NCBI GenBank assembly: GCA_020348065.1
Contig: CP070742.1
Location: forward strand, 738,130 to 779,118
Direction: 5' to 3'
From: Candidatus Zixiibacteriota bacterium
Lineage (GTDB): Bacteria; Zixibacteria; MSB-5A5; UBA10806
Length of the DNA stretch: 40,989 nt
Made by a program: the position numbers and the translations under genes. Shown here piece after piece: positions 17,001 through 24,505 of the stretch. Numbering within the stretch: position 1 is the first letter of the stretch; each line of letters begins with the position of its first letter. The notes under the pieces were generated by a model, which was given only the letters and a program-made list of their open reading frames with translations, was not told where the DNA came from and did not search any database.

Positions 17001-18114
17001 GCTGGATATCATCGGTAAATATGAAATTGATCGGGGCCTGATTGCGACGGTATTTAACAACCTGGGGATCTGTCACTGGAGCCTGGGAAAGCTAAAAGAC
17101 GCCGAAAGCCATTATAAAACCGCATTAAAATATTATAAGAAACAGAAAAATCTGGGGGGCCAGTCGAAAATTATAAACAACCTGGGGATAATAAGTGACG
17201 AGCTCGGTAAATTGCATCACGCGGCATCATCTTACGAAAAGGCTGAAAAAATCTTTAAGCGTATTGGGGCGTCAAGATCGGAAGCCTACGCCTGCGCGAA
17301 TCTCGGAACCAACCTGATGTCCCGCGGCCACCTTACAAAGGCTCTGGAGAAGCTTTTCAGAGCAAAAGAGATTTTCGATAGAATCGGCGACCAGCACAGC
17401 TCTGCCTATACCCTGGGTGATATCGGTTTTGTCCGGTACCGCCAGGGAGATATAGAAAAGGCGCGGGAACTGAACGGAGCCGCAATCAACAAGGCGACGG
17501 AGCTTAATGACGAGGAGCTAATTCTCGAATCCAGAATCAGGCGCGGGAGAATAGAGGTTTACTCCGAAAAAGCCGAAATGACGGAAATCGAAAAACTGAT
17601 CGATATGGCCAGGAAAGCGGGATCATCCGAATTAGAAATCAAAGCGACAATACTAAGAATTTACGCCTACTTTATTTCCTCAGACATGAGAACCGTCCGG
17701 AACACCCTAAACCAAATCGATACGCTGGAAGAGATTAAAAATTACCCGGAGCTTCGGCTTGAACTCGCCGTTCTCAGAATCGCTTCCGAATATTCTCAGG
17801 GGGATCGGGAAAAAGCGCTAAAACTTTTAAAAGATTCAATCCGAGAAAGCTCTTCAAGGGATCTTGCATTGGTGGTTTCCGATTTATCCGCGGTCGGTAA
17901 TGCCTGCAACCTAATGCAAAAAATCCCGGAAAAAACCGGATTGACAATCGGCCGATATAACTCCCGCCCGATCTCGGGCTTAAACGAAAGTGAAATTGAA
18001 AAATACAGGGCTTTTCAGCGAAGAACGATAGAGTTTTATAGAAAATCCATTGAATCTACTCTAAATAATGCCGCAGAATTTGACAGGCAAAAAGAAAAGC
18101 GTTCGTCGTTATAA
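14044..18114 (+). CDS. Tandem class III nucleotide cyclase with AAA-type ATPase and TPR repeats (soluble adenylyl cyclase-like)
   Basis: This is a 1356-residue cytoplasmic protein. The first cyclase domain (about 28-200) has FADISGFTAMSE with Asp39 and VIKFGGDAF with Lys85 and Asp89, the two metal-binding aspartates. It lacks the usual Asn/Arg pair. The second cyclase domain (about 250-430) has lost the first metal Asp (Gly260 in TLFIGINSL) but keeps EYTAMGDAINLAARL, with Thr373, Asn380 and Arg384. Together they can form one composite site, as in animal ADCY10. Next comes a P-loop ATPase with Walker A GEPGAGKS (472-479) and Walker B VIIIEDIQWID (596-606). From about 830 the C-terminal part is TPR repeats (for example FNNLGICHWSLGKLKDAE). 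It is third in the operon after the cyclic-nucleotide-binding kinase. Production of cAMP rather than cGMP is inferred. Confidence 0.9.
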   Translation: MHKLNIKYLLPYVSNNIIDSLSSKGRTEIVLEGSLVFADISGFTAMSEKLAGMGRIGGEKLAEIINRCFNPLLDVVFAWGGDVIKFGGDAFLVLFQGDNKSERALGCAVDLIDWISENSKIETPAGDFNLGIHAGISEGKIFSYIIGKTRKDHLFCGGTVEKAYAAADVADLGQIALTREASKNLKGVSFKDINDEYFIFQHAKKIRNNEKSLPQRGSAGKKLSEKELEAFIDKRLKEQLYYNNGHIDGEHRIITTLFIGINSLRKNLEKNPDRSLKTIQNYFEVLSGIITKNGGFLARIDSSSVSEKILIFFGAPNCFGNDARNCLRAVLEIEYVLKQLNEHLIHPIRHRYGINTGLCFVGDVGGEIRREYTAMGDAINLAARLMSGAEYGEILVGEETEKTCRDDFKFKSQAEIRVKGKKKPVRTFLLTAEKERFQTDAVMIGRDPELKRAEYYIDKIKNNDRDTMLITGEPGAGKSLLCLKLKALAAEKGVTCYEGACYRQPEKTSYGPVKSIFLEILNLGKKSSQKERRAALQRRLKNLDEYEWESLIAPLLDYFPPVPPHLKNLPEETKKNKIESIICRLICGATGQSNAVIIIEDIQWIDNASFEIIKLLLKSNDAPGLLFVGRPDDISEELKNLADLDVIELGALTLESSRELFLAVLKDRRPDESIINNVIEKSGGNPFYLEEMAKAFVELGEDRFSRPENIPSGIESVITARIDNLGEMEKKTVRTASIIGRVFGYQVLKEIFPDRSRIGMLRDYLNKLVRLDLTPLERVQPVLEYIFKHILTQEVAYNGLSFSARKSLHIKTAEYFASRKRLVKRTPETIAGHFIKAEEFGKALPYLILAGKKAASEFANKEAFEYFGKSLETAEKLNRGEYVIESLKNRGLLAKDTAEYQRAVSDLRRLETLAGDNVELKSFSARELSFIYRMMGDYDKAAVSLSELERTIPDDIPARVFCLNGRAEIARRSGKLPQCRELLLKALDIIGKYEIDRGLIATVFNNLGICHWSLGKLKDAESHYKTALKYYKKQKNLGGQSKIINNLGIISDELGKLHHAASSYEKAEKIFKRIGASRSEAYACANLGTNLMSRGHLTKALEKLFRAKEIFDRIGDQHSSAYTLGDIGFVRYRQGDIEKARELNGAAINKATELNDEELILESRIRRGRIEVYSEKAEMTEIEKLIDMARKAGSSELEIKATILRIYAYFISSDMRTVRNTLNQIDTLEEIKNYPELRLELAVLRIASEYSQGDREKALKLLKDSIRESSSRDLALVVSDLSAVGNACNLMQKIPEKTGLTIGRYNSRPISGLNESEIEKYRAFQRRTIEFYRKSIESTLNNAAEFDRQKEKRSSL

Positions 18115-18158
18115 TCAATATAAGTACTTTGCCTGCGGTTTCGCCAACACAAATAATC

Positions 18159-18185
18159 TTGCCAACCGGCTCCATTTAATATAAT
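18159..18185 (+). promoter_or_regulatory. Possible promoter for the alkyltransferase-like gene
   Basis: TTGCCA (18159-18164) and TATAAT (18180-18185) are separated by 15 bases, shorter than the preferred 17, so the call is weak. It lies 35 bases before the ATG at 18221 and in the gap after the cyclase operon. Confidence 0.3.
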
Positions 18186-18220
18186 ATTAGTTCCGATGGA
18201 ATTAATTCTGGTATTAATCA

Positions 18221-18547
18221 ATGAGTGATAAAATAATAAACACCGATTCATTCGGTCAGAAAGTAAAAAAGCTGATCAGAAGCATACCGAGGGGTAAGGT
18301 CGCGACTTACGGGCAGATCGCCGCCTACGGCGGAAATCCGCTGGCCGCCAGGCAGGTGGTCAGGATACTCCATACTTCATCAAATAAGGAGCGTTTGCCC
18401 TGGCACAGGGTAATAAACCGCAAGGGGCAAATAGCGTTAAAGCCCGGTCAGGGTTACGAAATGCAAAAACAGCTTCTGCAAAAAGAGGGCGTAACATTCA
18501 ACGATTCCGATACCATCGATTTAAAAAAGTTTCTATGGAAAAAATAA
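18221..18547 (+). CDS. Alkyltransferase-like protein (ATL, MGMT family without the active cysteine)
   Basis: This is a DNA repair accessory protein of 108 residues. The fold is that of the DNA-binding C-terminal domain of O6-alkylguanine-DNA alkyltransferase: IPRGKVATYGQIAAYGG carries the recognition helix region, and ARQVVRIL is present with the conserved Arg finger expected in this stretch. The catalytic PCHRV motif is replaced by PWHRVIN, with Trp in place of Cys, the hallmark of ATL proteins. These bind O6-alkylguanine, flip the base and hand the lesion to nucleotide excision repair rather than removing the alkyl group. The length matches ATL proteins. The gene stands alone between the cyclase operon and the symporter. 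No Shine-Dalgarno is obvious upstream of the ATG. Confidence 0.88.
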   Translation: MSDKIINTDSFGQKVKKLIRSIPRGKVATYGQIAAYGGNPLAARQVVRILHTSSNKERLPWHRVINRKGQIALKPGQGYEMQKQLLQKEGVTFNDSDTIDLKKFLWKK

Positions 18548-18741
18548 ATTGAGTTTTCTTCAGGAGAGATTAATGCTGATCCCCTCAGGTCAGTTCAGGT
18601 ATCAGGATTGAACCGGACTTGACATTATCCCTCATTTTGTTTTTTCCCCTTATACAGCCGAAAAATCTCTTTTTTTATACCGGAATGATTTTGCATATCG
18701 CTAATTACAAAGGCCACGGCTAATTATATATGACTTCCGGG

Positions 18742-18772
18742 TTGATATTATAAGGCATTTTCTTTATATAAT
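18742..18772 (+). promoter_or_regulatory. Possible promoter of the symporter gene
   Basis: TTGATA (18742-18747) and TATAAT (18767-18772) are separated by 19 bases in a very AT-rich stretch just before the symporter. The -10 box is perfect but the spacing is long. The rest of 18548-18803 holds no gene that I can recognise. Confidence 0.35.
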
Positions 18773-18803
18773 ATAAAACGTTTAGATTGGATGTTTTTTT
18801 AAT

Positions 18804-20666
18804 ATGATAGATTTGCTTATCATACTGGCCTTCGTTGTCTATAGCATCAGCAACGGCTTTCGAAATCGATCCAGAGCCTCGAAAAATCTGGAAGAATATT
18901 TCCTGGCCGGGCGGTCGGTTAAAGGCTGGCGCGCAGGTTTCAGCATGGCGGCCACTCAATTTGCCGCGGATACCCCATTGCTGGTAACCGGCCTGATAGC
19001 TACCGGCGGTATATTCATGCTCTGGCGCTTGTGGATCTACGGCCTGGGATTTCTAATGATCGGTTTTCTCCTGGGCCGATCGTGGCGTCACGCACGGGTT
19101 CTTACCGATGCCGAGTTGACCGAAATCCGCTACAGCGGCCGCGGGGTCCTGACGCTTCGGGCCCTTAAGGCGATTTACTACGGGACCGTAATGAACTGCA
19201 CGATTATAGCCATGGTTCTGGTCGCTGCGTCGCGGATATGTGAGGTTTTCCTACCGTGGAACGAATGGCTGCCGGCAGGATTATATTACGGTATCTATGG
19301 GCTGGTTAAGGCGATCGGCGTCCCCCTGACATCAGGCGCTACAGGTCTCGAGATCTACGTGGCCACTACAAATAACATCATAAGTATACTGGTGATTATC
19401 GCCTTTACAGCTCTTTACTCGACAACCGGCGGGTTGCGTTCTGTAATCGCCACCGATACTATTCAATTCTCTTTGGCCATATTCGGAACGTTAATATATG
19501 CCATAATTGTGGCCGTGAATTCAGGGGGTATCGGACAGATCATAGATAACCTTGTAGATCTTTATGGAACGGCAAAAACAGGCCAAATTCTTTCCTTCAG
19601 TCCGAATACATTAGAAATGTTTATGCCTTTTATGGTGATTGTGAGCCTGCAATGGTTTTTCGAGCGCAACAGCGACGGTACCGGGTACTTCGCCCAGCGT
19701 TTGATGTCGTGCCGAACCGACCGCGACGCGAAAATGGCAGCCGTCATTTTTACCTGGCTTCAAATATTCCTTCGGAGTCTGATCTGGATGATAATCGGCG
19801 TCGGTTTATTAATCGTCTACCCGTTCCATCCTGATACCGCTTTCGGAGAGACATTCGTCGCCGGAAGAGAATTGCTCTTCGCCACTGGAATCAAAGATCT
19901 GCTTCCCATCGGAATAAAGGGAATAGTACTTACCGGTATGCTGGCGGCTTTGGCCTCCACGATCGATACCCACCTGACCTGGGGCGCCAGCTACTGGAGC
20001 AATGATCTATACCTCAGGTTAGTTAATAAAGCCTGGCTGAATCGTGAGCCCTCAAATAAAGAATTGGTAATCATGGCCCGGCTGTCAAATATTGTTATTC
20101 TGGCAATCGCATTGACTATAATGGCGAACCTCGGATCGATCCAGACAGCCTGGTATATCACCCTATTATTCGGAGCCGGGACCGGAGCGGTCCTGGTGCT
20201 CAGGTGGTTGTGGGAACGAGTAAACATTTTTTCGGAGATCTCCGCCATTGTGGCATCTCTGATCTTCGCCCCGATTATTCTTTTCACAATAGAGGCCGAA
20301 TGGCTAAGATTATTGCTTATGTCCTCACTTTCCACAATTATTGTTGTTACGGTAACCCTGCTGACTCGCCCGACAGAAGAAAGCGTATTACTGGAGTTCT
20401 ACAATCGAGTAAAACCGCCCGGTTTCTGGAAAAATACGGCCGCGAAATCGGGAAACGAGAAACGCCGACCCATGGATGATTTTAAAAAAGGCGTTTATAT
20501 GACCTTCACCACAAGTTTATCAGTTTACCTGCTTCTGGTCGGTTTCGGGAAACTGATTCTCCCCGCCCCGGAAAGCTCTCCCGTCTTAGCCTGGATTCTT
20601 ATCATTCTCGGAGTGGCCAGTATAGGCCTCTGGTGGCGGAAATTATTCCCGAAAAATAACAGCTGA
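18804..20666 (+). CDS. Sodium:solute symporter family (SSS) transporter
   Basis: This is an inner-membrane secondary transporter of 620 residues in the SSS/SLC5 family, with about 13 or 14 hydrophobic helices. The N-terminus carries EEYFLAGRSVKGWRAG and then SMAATQFAADTPLLVTG, the usual TM1 region where sodium ligands reside. LYSTTGGLRSVIATDTIQF at about 210-228 is the family's most typical segment. The C-terminus adds an amphipathic stretch and two more helices. The substrate cannot be told from the sequence: solute symporters of this subgroup carry sugars, amino acids, carboxylates or other small molecules. It is monocistronic, ending 22 bases before the convergent sixA gene. The ATG has only a weak ribosome site (GGATG), so the start is moderately certain. 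Confidence 0.85.
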   Translation: MIDLLIILAFVVYSISNGFRNRSRASKNLEEYFLAGRSVKGWRAGFSMAATQFAADTPLLVTGLIATGGIFMLWRLWIYGLGFLMIGFLLGRSWRHARVLTDAELTEIRYSGRGVLTLRALKAIYYGTVMNCTIIAMVLVAASRICEVFLPWNEWLPAGLYYGIYGLVKAIGVPLTSGATGLEIYVATTNNIISILVIIAFTALYSTTGGLRSVIATDTIQFSLAIFGTLIYAIIVAVNSGGIGQIIDNLVDLYGTAKTGQILSFSPNTLEMFMPFMVIVSLQWFFERNSDGTGYFAQRLMSCRTDRDAKMAAVIFTWLQIFLRSLIWMIIGVGLLIVYPFHPDTAFGETFVAGRELLFATGIKDLLPIGIKGIVLTGMLAALASTIDTHLTWGASYWSNDLYLRLVNKAWLNREPSNKELVIMARLSNIVILAIALTIMANLGSIQTAWYITLLFGAGTGAVLVLRWLWERVNIFSEISAIVASLIFAPIILFTIEAEWLRLLLMSSLSTIIVVTVTLLTRPTEESVLLEFYNRVKPPGFWKNTAAKSGNEKRRPMDDFKKGVYMTFTTSLSVYLLLVGFGKLILPAPESSPVLAWILIILGVASIGLWWRKLFPKNNS

Positions 20667-20688
20667 AATCACTCCTCATAATTGGATA

Positions 20689-21153
20689 TTAGACTATCGA
20701 CGGGACGATTATCCAATCTATCCTCCAATTGTCATCCGCATCCCGGATTAATTTTACTATGCCGGCGTTTTGAAAGCCTATTACATTCTTCGTCTCGTCC
20801 CCGCTCAATAGGACGCCGGCCAGTTTCGCCAGATGCGGGAGATGACCCACCAGCATTATATCTTTTTCACTTTTGGATATTCGTTCCGCCCAGATAGACG
20901 GATCAGCCATCGGTTCCAATCCGTCAGATTCGCTAATTCCTTCAGTGGGCTCAAGATATCCTGCAAGCGCTTCGGCGGTTCGTCTGGCCCGGAGCTTTCC
21001 GCTGTGAATTATGGTTCGTAAGCTTATGGCGATATGTTTTCGGGCATATGATGCGATCTTATCGATATTTCCGAATCCCTCATCCGTTAACGGCCTTTCC
21101 GGGTCCTCTTCTTTGGATTTGGATTCCGCATGCTGAACTAAATATATTTCCAT
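20689..21153 (-). CDS. sixA: Phosphohistidine phosphatase, SixA-like histidine phosphatase
   Basis: This is a cytoplasmic histidine phosphatase of 154 residues, the size of E. coli SixA, which dephosphorylates phosphohistidine in HPt domains or NPr. The N-terminus MEIYLVQHAESKSKEED corresponds to the RHG block, with His8 as the nucleophile, and is followed by RPLTDEG as in SixA. HSGKLRARRTAEAL and VGHLPHLAKLAG supply the other phosphate-site residues. The R and G of RHG are replaced by Q and A. QHG variants occur in SixA-like proteins, but the Ala is less common. The ATG follows GGAGG with good spacing. The gene is convergent with the symporter. A link to the histidine kinase at 12022 is possible but not shown. 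Confidence 0.85.
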   Translation of the reverse strand: MEIYLVQHAESKSKEEDPERPLTDEGFGNIDKIASYARKHIAISLRTIIHSGKLRARRTAEALAGYLEPTEGISESDGLEPMADPSIWAERISKSEKDIMLVGHLPHLAKLAGVLLSGDETKNVIGFQNAGIVKLIRDADDNWRIDWIIVPSIV

Positions 21154-21740
21154 ACTGCGATCCTCCGGTTTTTAATTTGAAATCTTTCAAAATGTTAACT
21201 GTTGTCTATTCGGTGATACACGCCTCCAAATAACATAAAATTTATAGATATCTTTGTCAATAAAACTGCTGTTGCTTATGATAGCGACAATCCGATACAA
21301 GGGCATGCCGATATTGAATCAAGGAGGCTTCCGCCCCTTACCACGAATTTCCCTTAATAGCAATAAGTGTAGTTCTGTTTTGAAAAATAATCTGCATGCC
21401 ATCGCAATTCAATCGTCCAGATAAGCCTGGATTAAAGCGCATTAATTATAATCCCTTGCTATATTTTGAGTTGCGCGAGCGCCATTATGTAAAAAAGTGT
21501 TGACAACAGTCAAAAAGACATTATATTGCGATTGATAATTATTGACGAAAAAAGATTCAGGAATCTAATTTAAAAGTCAAATCGCGGTGGGTAAATAAAA
21601 ATCATATTTTCAATTTTGAAATCTTTCGCGGTATTGAAAGTATAAGTCTGATGATAACTTGTTAATAGAAAATAAAATAAGCAAAAAACGTTTTCGAATA
21701 GGTTAAGTAAAATTTAATAGAGCAATTAAAGGAGAAAAAA
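21154..21740. other. AT-rich intergenic region upstream of the cohesin-like genes
   Basis: No gene is recognised in these 587 bases. They contain two copies of a 13-bp sequence TTTGAAATCTTTC (21176-21188 and 21615-21627), the first extended into the palindrome TTGAAA-TC-TTTCAA. A promoter candidate lies at 21500-21527, and a clear AAAGGAG ribosome site precedes the ATG at 21741. Confidence 0.5.
21500..21527 (+). promoter_or_regulatory. Promoter candidate for the cohesin-like genes
   Basis: TTGACA (21500-21505), a 16-base spacer and TATATT (21522-21527) give a good housekeeping-type promoter on the plus strand. Transcription would start near 21535 and leave a leader of about 205 bases before the gene at 21741. 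Confidence 0.6.
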
Positions 21741-24413
21741 ATGGGGCTTGAGAGAAATCGTTTTATCGTGGGGCGGATTTTTTTAATTCTGTTTGCCTGC
21801 CTGATTTTCCATGCAGGCTCGGCATTTTCACAGGTTATGTCGATTCTGCCCGGAACGCAACTTGATAGATGTACCGATGTCGACACTCTGTGGATCTACA
21901 GCGATGGGGATATTCTGGATGTCAAGGCCTTCGATATCAAAATCGGCTTCGATTCGACCTACACGGCCGCGGGCACGGTATTCAAGGGAACCGGCCTTGA
22001 CTCGGACGATCAACTGTTTTTCGTAATTGACAATCCCAATGATTCGCTGGTAATCAATATCGCTATTCTGGGTTCAGGGGATTTATTTGACGGTCCCGAT
22101 ACGGTGGTGGGGATCACTTTTACGGCAGAAAATGAGATCGCCTCAACCGGTATTACGTTTGAAAGATCGGATCTGAGAGATACCTTAAACCAGAACATTG
22201 CGCACACGACCGTGGGAGCCACAATTGAAATCGATTGTACCCCGCCGTCGGTACCGCTGCTCGTTTCGCCGACTGATGGAAGCTATACAAGCGACGTAAC
22301 TCCGGGATTAGTCTGGAACAGGGCCACTGACGCTGTTTCGTACACTCTTGAATATGCCGACAATTCCGGATTTACCGGGGCGACTGAAGTAAGCGGTCTT
22401 ACGGATACTATATATACGCTTCCGACTCTAGCCCAGGGCCAATGGTACTGGCATGTCAAAGCGATCGATCTGCCGTCAAACGAAAGCGCCTTCTCGACCG
22501 ATTGGTCATTTACAGTCGATACCGACGCACCCGCCGTCCCCACTTTGGTTTCGCCTGCAAACGGCGGTTTTATAAATGATAATACGCCCGGACTAACCTG
22601 GAACGCATCGGCGGGGGCGCATACTTATTCCCTCGAATATGCCGACAATCCCGGATTCATCGGAGCGGTCGAAGTAACGGATTTAAGCGACACGATATAT
22701 ACGACCCCTGCACTGGCAGACCAGGACTGGTACTGGCATGTCAAGGCGGTTGATCAGGCCTTAAATGAAAGCGCCTACTCGGCATCCTGGTCGTTTACTC
22801 TTGACACTGTATCCCCCGGTACTCCGGCTCTGGTTTCACCAGCGAACGGCAGTTTTACAAACGATAACACGCCGGAGCTGACCTGGAACTCCTCTGCCGA
22901 CGCACATACATATACCCTTGAATACGCCGATAACGCCGGATTCGACGGGGCGGTTGAAGTCACGGGGTTAAGCGATACGACGTATACGATGACCTCTTTA
23001 GCGGACCGAGACTGGTACTGGCATGTTAAGGCGGTGGATGAGGCTCTTAATGAAAGCGCATATTCGACGGCGTGGTCGTTTACGGTTGATACCGCGGCGC
23101 CATCGGCTCCCACGGCCCTGACATCAATCCCGGGTCACAACAAAATAACATTAGGCTGGATCAACGCGCCGACCGATTTTCATCATACCGTTATCATGAG
23201 ATCCGACTGGTACTCCGGCGGCCACGATTATCCGGAATACGGCAATCCCGAAGGAGCTTATCCCTCCGATACGGTAAGCTTTGATCCGGTCTATTCAGGT
23301 ACGGGGATATCGCACGTGGATACGGAGGACATTTCCAATACGACCAGGGATATTTACCATTATGCCGCTTTCACCGTGGACAGCGCCGGAAATGTTTCCG
23401 GTGCTTCAGCGGGAACCAGGGCAACCTCTTACTGGCTTGGCGACGTTGCCGGACCGGGCGGCTTGAACGCCTATGACGGTCTTGTATATTTTCAGGATTT
23501 GCTGATTCTCTCCAACTGCTACTGGACTTTCAGCGGCGATCTCAACTATGAGCCGCAGTTCGATATCGGACCCACGGACAACGGCAGTCCATTCGGCATA
23601 CCGACCACCGATGACGCTATCAACTTCGAAGACCTGGTGATCTTCGCCATAAATTTCAATGAGGTAGCTCCCCTCTCCAAAATCGTTCCGATATTCGCGG
23701 AGGGCGAAAATACCGGTTCCCTGGGCCTTTCCCTGGCGACGCAGGACGAATTAAACGCAGGAGAGGAGTTTACGGTACAGATTCATTTAAATAATAATCC
23801 CGGTGTCGTCAAAGGGATTCATTTTACGATTCCCTATTCCGGCCTAAAACTCGAATTCCTCGGTGTGACTCAAAGCGATGAATTACGTGATTCCAGCTAC
23901 CCGGTGTTTTTCGAAGGTAGAAAAGCAGATAATAGTATCGACGTAAGTATGGTATTGCTGGGCGGTGAGGCTGTTATAGGCGGTTCCGGCAAAATAGCCG
24001 AACTGACATTCAAACTTCTGGAAAAAGACGATCTGTCATTGTCCTTCGATATGGTTGATATGCGTGACGGACAAAACAACACGCTTCCCGCCATAGGAAA
24101 CGGATGGGAGTACCGTCTAACTCCAGAATTGCCCGTAACCTACGGCCTCAAGCAGAATTATCCCAATCCTTTCAATATGCGGGCGAGAATATCGTATCAA
24201 ATGCCGGAACCGGGCATGGTGAGCATAAAGATCTACAATATACGCGGTCAGATGGTATGTGCACTTGTGGACGAATTTAAACCGGCCGGCTATCATTCTG
24301 AGGTCTGGGACGGAAAAAATAACGCCGGACAGGAGATCGCGAGCGGAATCTATACCTACAGAATGGAATCGAACGGTTTCAGCGCTACCCGGAAAATGTT
24401 GCTTATCAAATAG
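21741..24413 (+). CDS. Large secreted protein: cohesin-like, three FN3/Ig repeats, dockerin-like segment, cohesin-like, type IX-like sorting domain
   Basis: This is a predicted secreted surface protein of 890 residues. The signal peptide ends at about 31 (GSAFSQ). A cohesin-like beta-sandwich (32-165) comes first. Three near-identical 95-residue repeats (about 167-452) each start P-x-L-V-S-P and contain LEYADN and WYWHVKA. A further sandwich (about 453-565) follows. At about 572-645 two EF-hand-like segments, NAYDGLVYFQDLLILSNC and TTDDAINFEDLVIFAINF, resemble a divergent dockerin. A second cohesin-like domain spans about 655-790. The end carries QNYPNPFN, VSIKIYNIRGQ and SGIYTYRM, the Por/FlgD-type sorting domain. 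The start is supported by AAAGGAG. The next gene encodes a smaller relative, suggesting a two-gene unit. Confidence 0.85.
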   Translation: MGLERNRFIVGRIFLILFACLIFHAGSAFSQVMSILPGTQLDRCTDVDTLWIYSDGDILDVKAFDIKIGFDSTYTAAGTVFKGTGLDSDDQLFFVIDNPNDSLVINIAILGSGDLFDGPDTVVGITFTAENEIASTGITFERSDLRDTLNQNIAHTTVGATIEIDCTPPSVPLLVSPTDGSYTSDVTPGLVWNRATDAVSYTLEYADNSGFTGATEVSGLTDTIYTLPTLAQGQWYWHVKAIDLPSNESAFSTDWSFTVDTDAPAVPTLVSPANGGFINDNTPGLTWNASAGAHTYSLEYADNPGFIGAVEVTDLSDTIYTTPALADQDWYWHVKAVDQALNESAYSASWSFTLDTVSPGTPALVSPANGSFTNDNTPELTWNSSADAHTYTLEYADNAGFDGAVEVTGLSDTTYTMTSLADRDWYWHVKAVDEALNESAYSTAWSFTVDTAAPSAPTALTSIPGHNKITLGWINAPTDFHHTVIMRSDWYSGGHDYPEYGNPEGAYPSDTVSFDPVYSGTGISHVDTEDISNTTRDIYHYAAFTVDSAGNVSGASAGTRATSYWLGDVAGPGGLNAYDGLVYFQDLLILSNCYWTFSGDLNYEPQFDIGPTDNGSPFGIPTTDDAINFEDLVIFAINFNEVAPLSKIVPIFAEGENTGSLGLSLATQDELNAGEEFTVQIHLNNNPGVVKGIHFTIPYSGLKLEFLGVTQSDELRDSSYPVFFEGRKADNSIDVSMVLLGGEAVIGGSGKIAELTFKLLEKDDLSLSFDMVDMRDGQNNTLPAIGNGWEYRLTPELPVTYGLKQNYPNPFNMRARISYQMPEPGMVSIKIYNIRGQMVCALVDEFKPAGYHSEVWDGKNNAGQEIASGIYTYRMESNGFSATRKMLLIK
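22241..23096 (+). repeat. Three tandem 285-bp coding repeats
   Basis: Three in-frame units of about 285 bp (starting near 22241, 22527 and 22812) encode the FN3/Ig-like repeats of the cohesin-like protein. Units two and three are the closest, sharing the SPANG start and the ALNESAYS segment, which points to recent duplication of one unit. Confidence 0.8.
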
Positions 24414-24505
24414 CGATTTATTAAATAGAAAACATGCTTCGGTTTTCAGGATCGAATAGCCCGGAAGCCGGAGTAGAAAAATAGAAAGGTTTAAACGGAA
24501 ATCAA

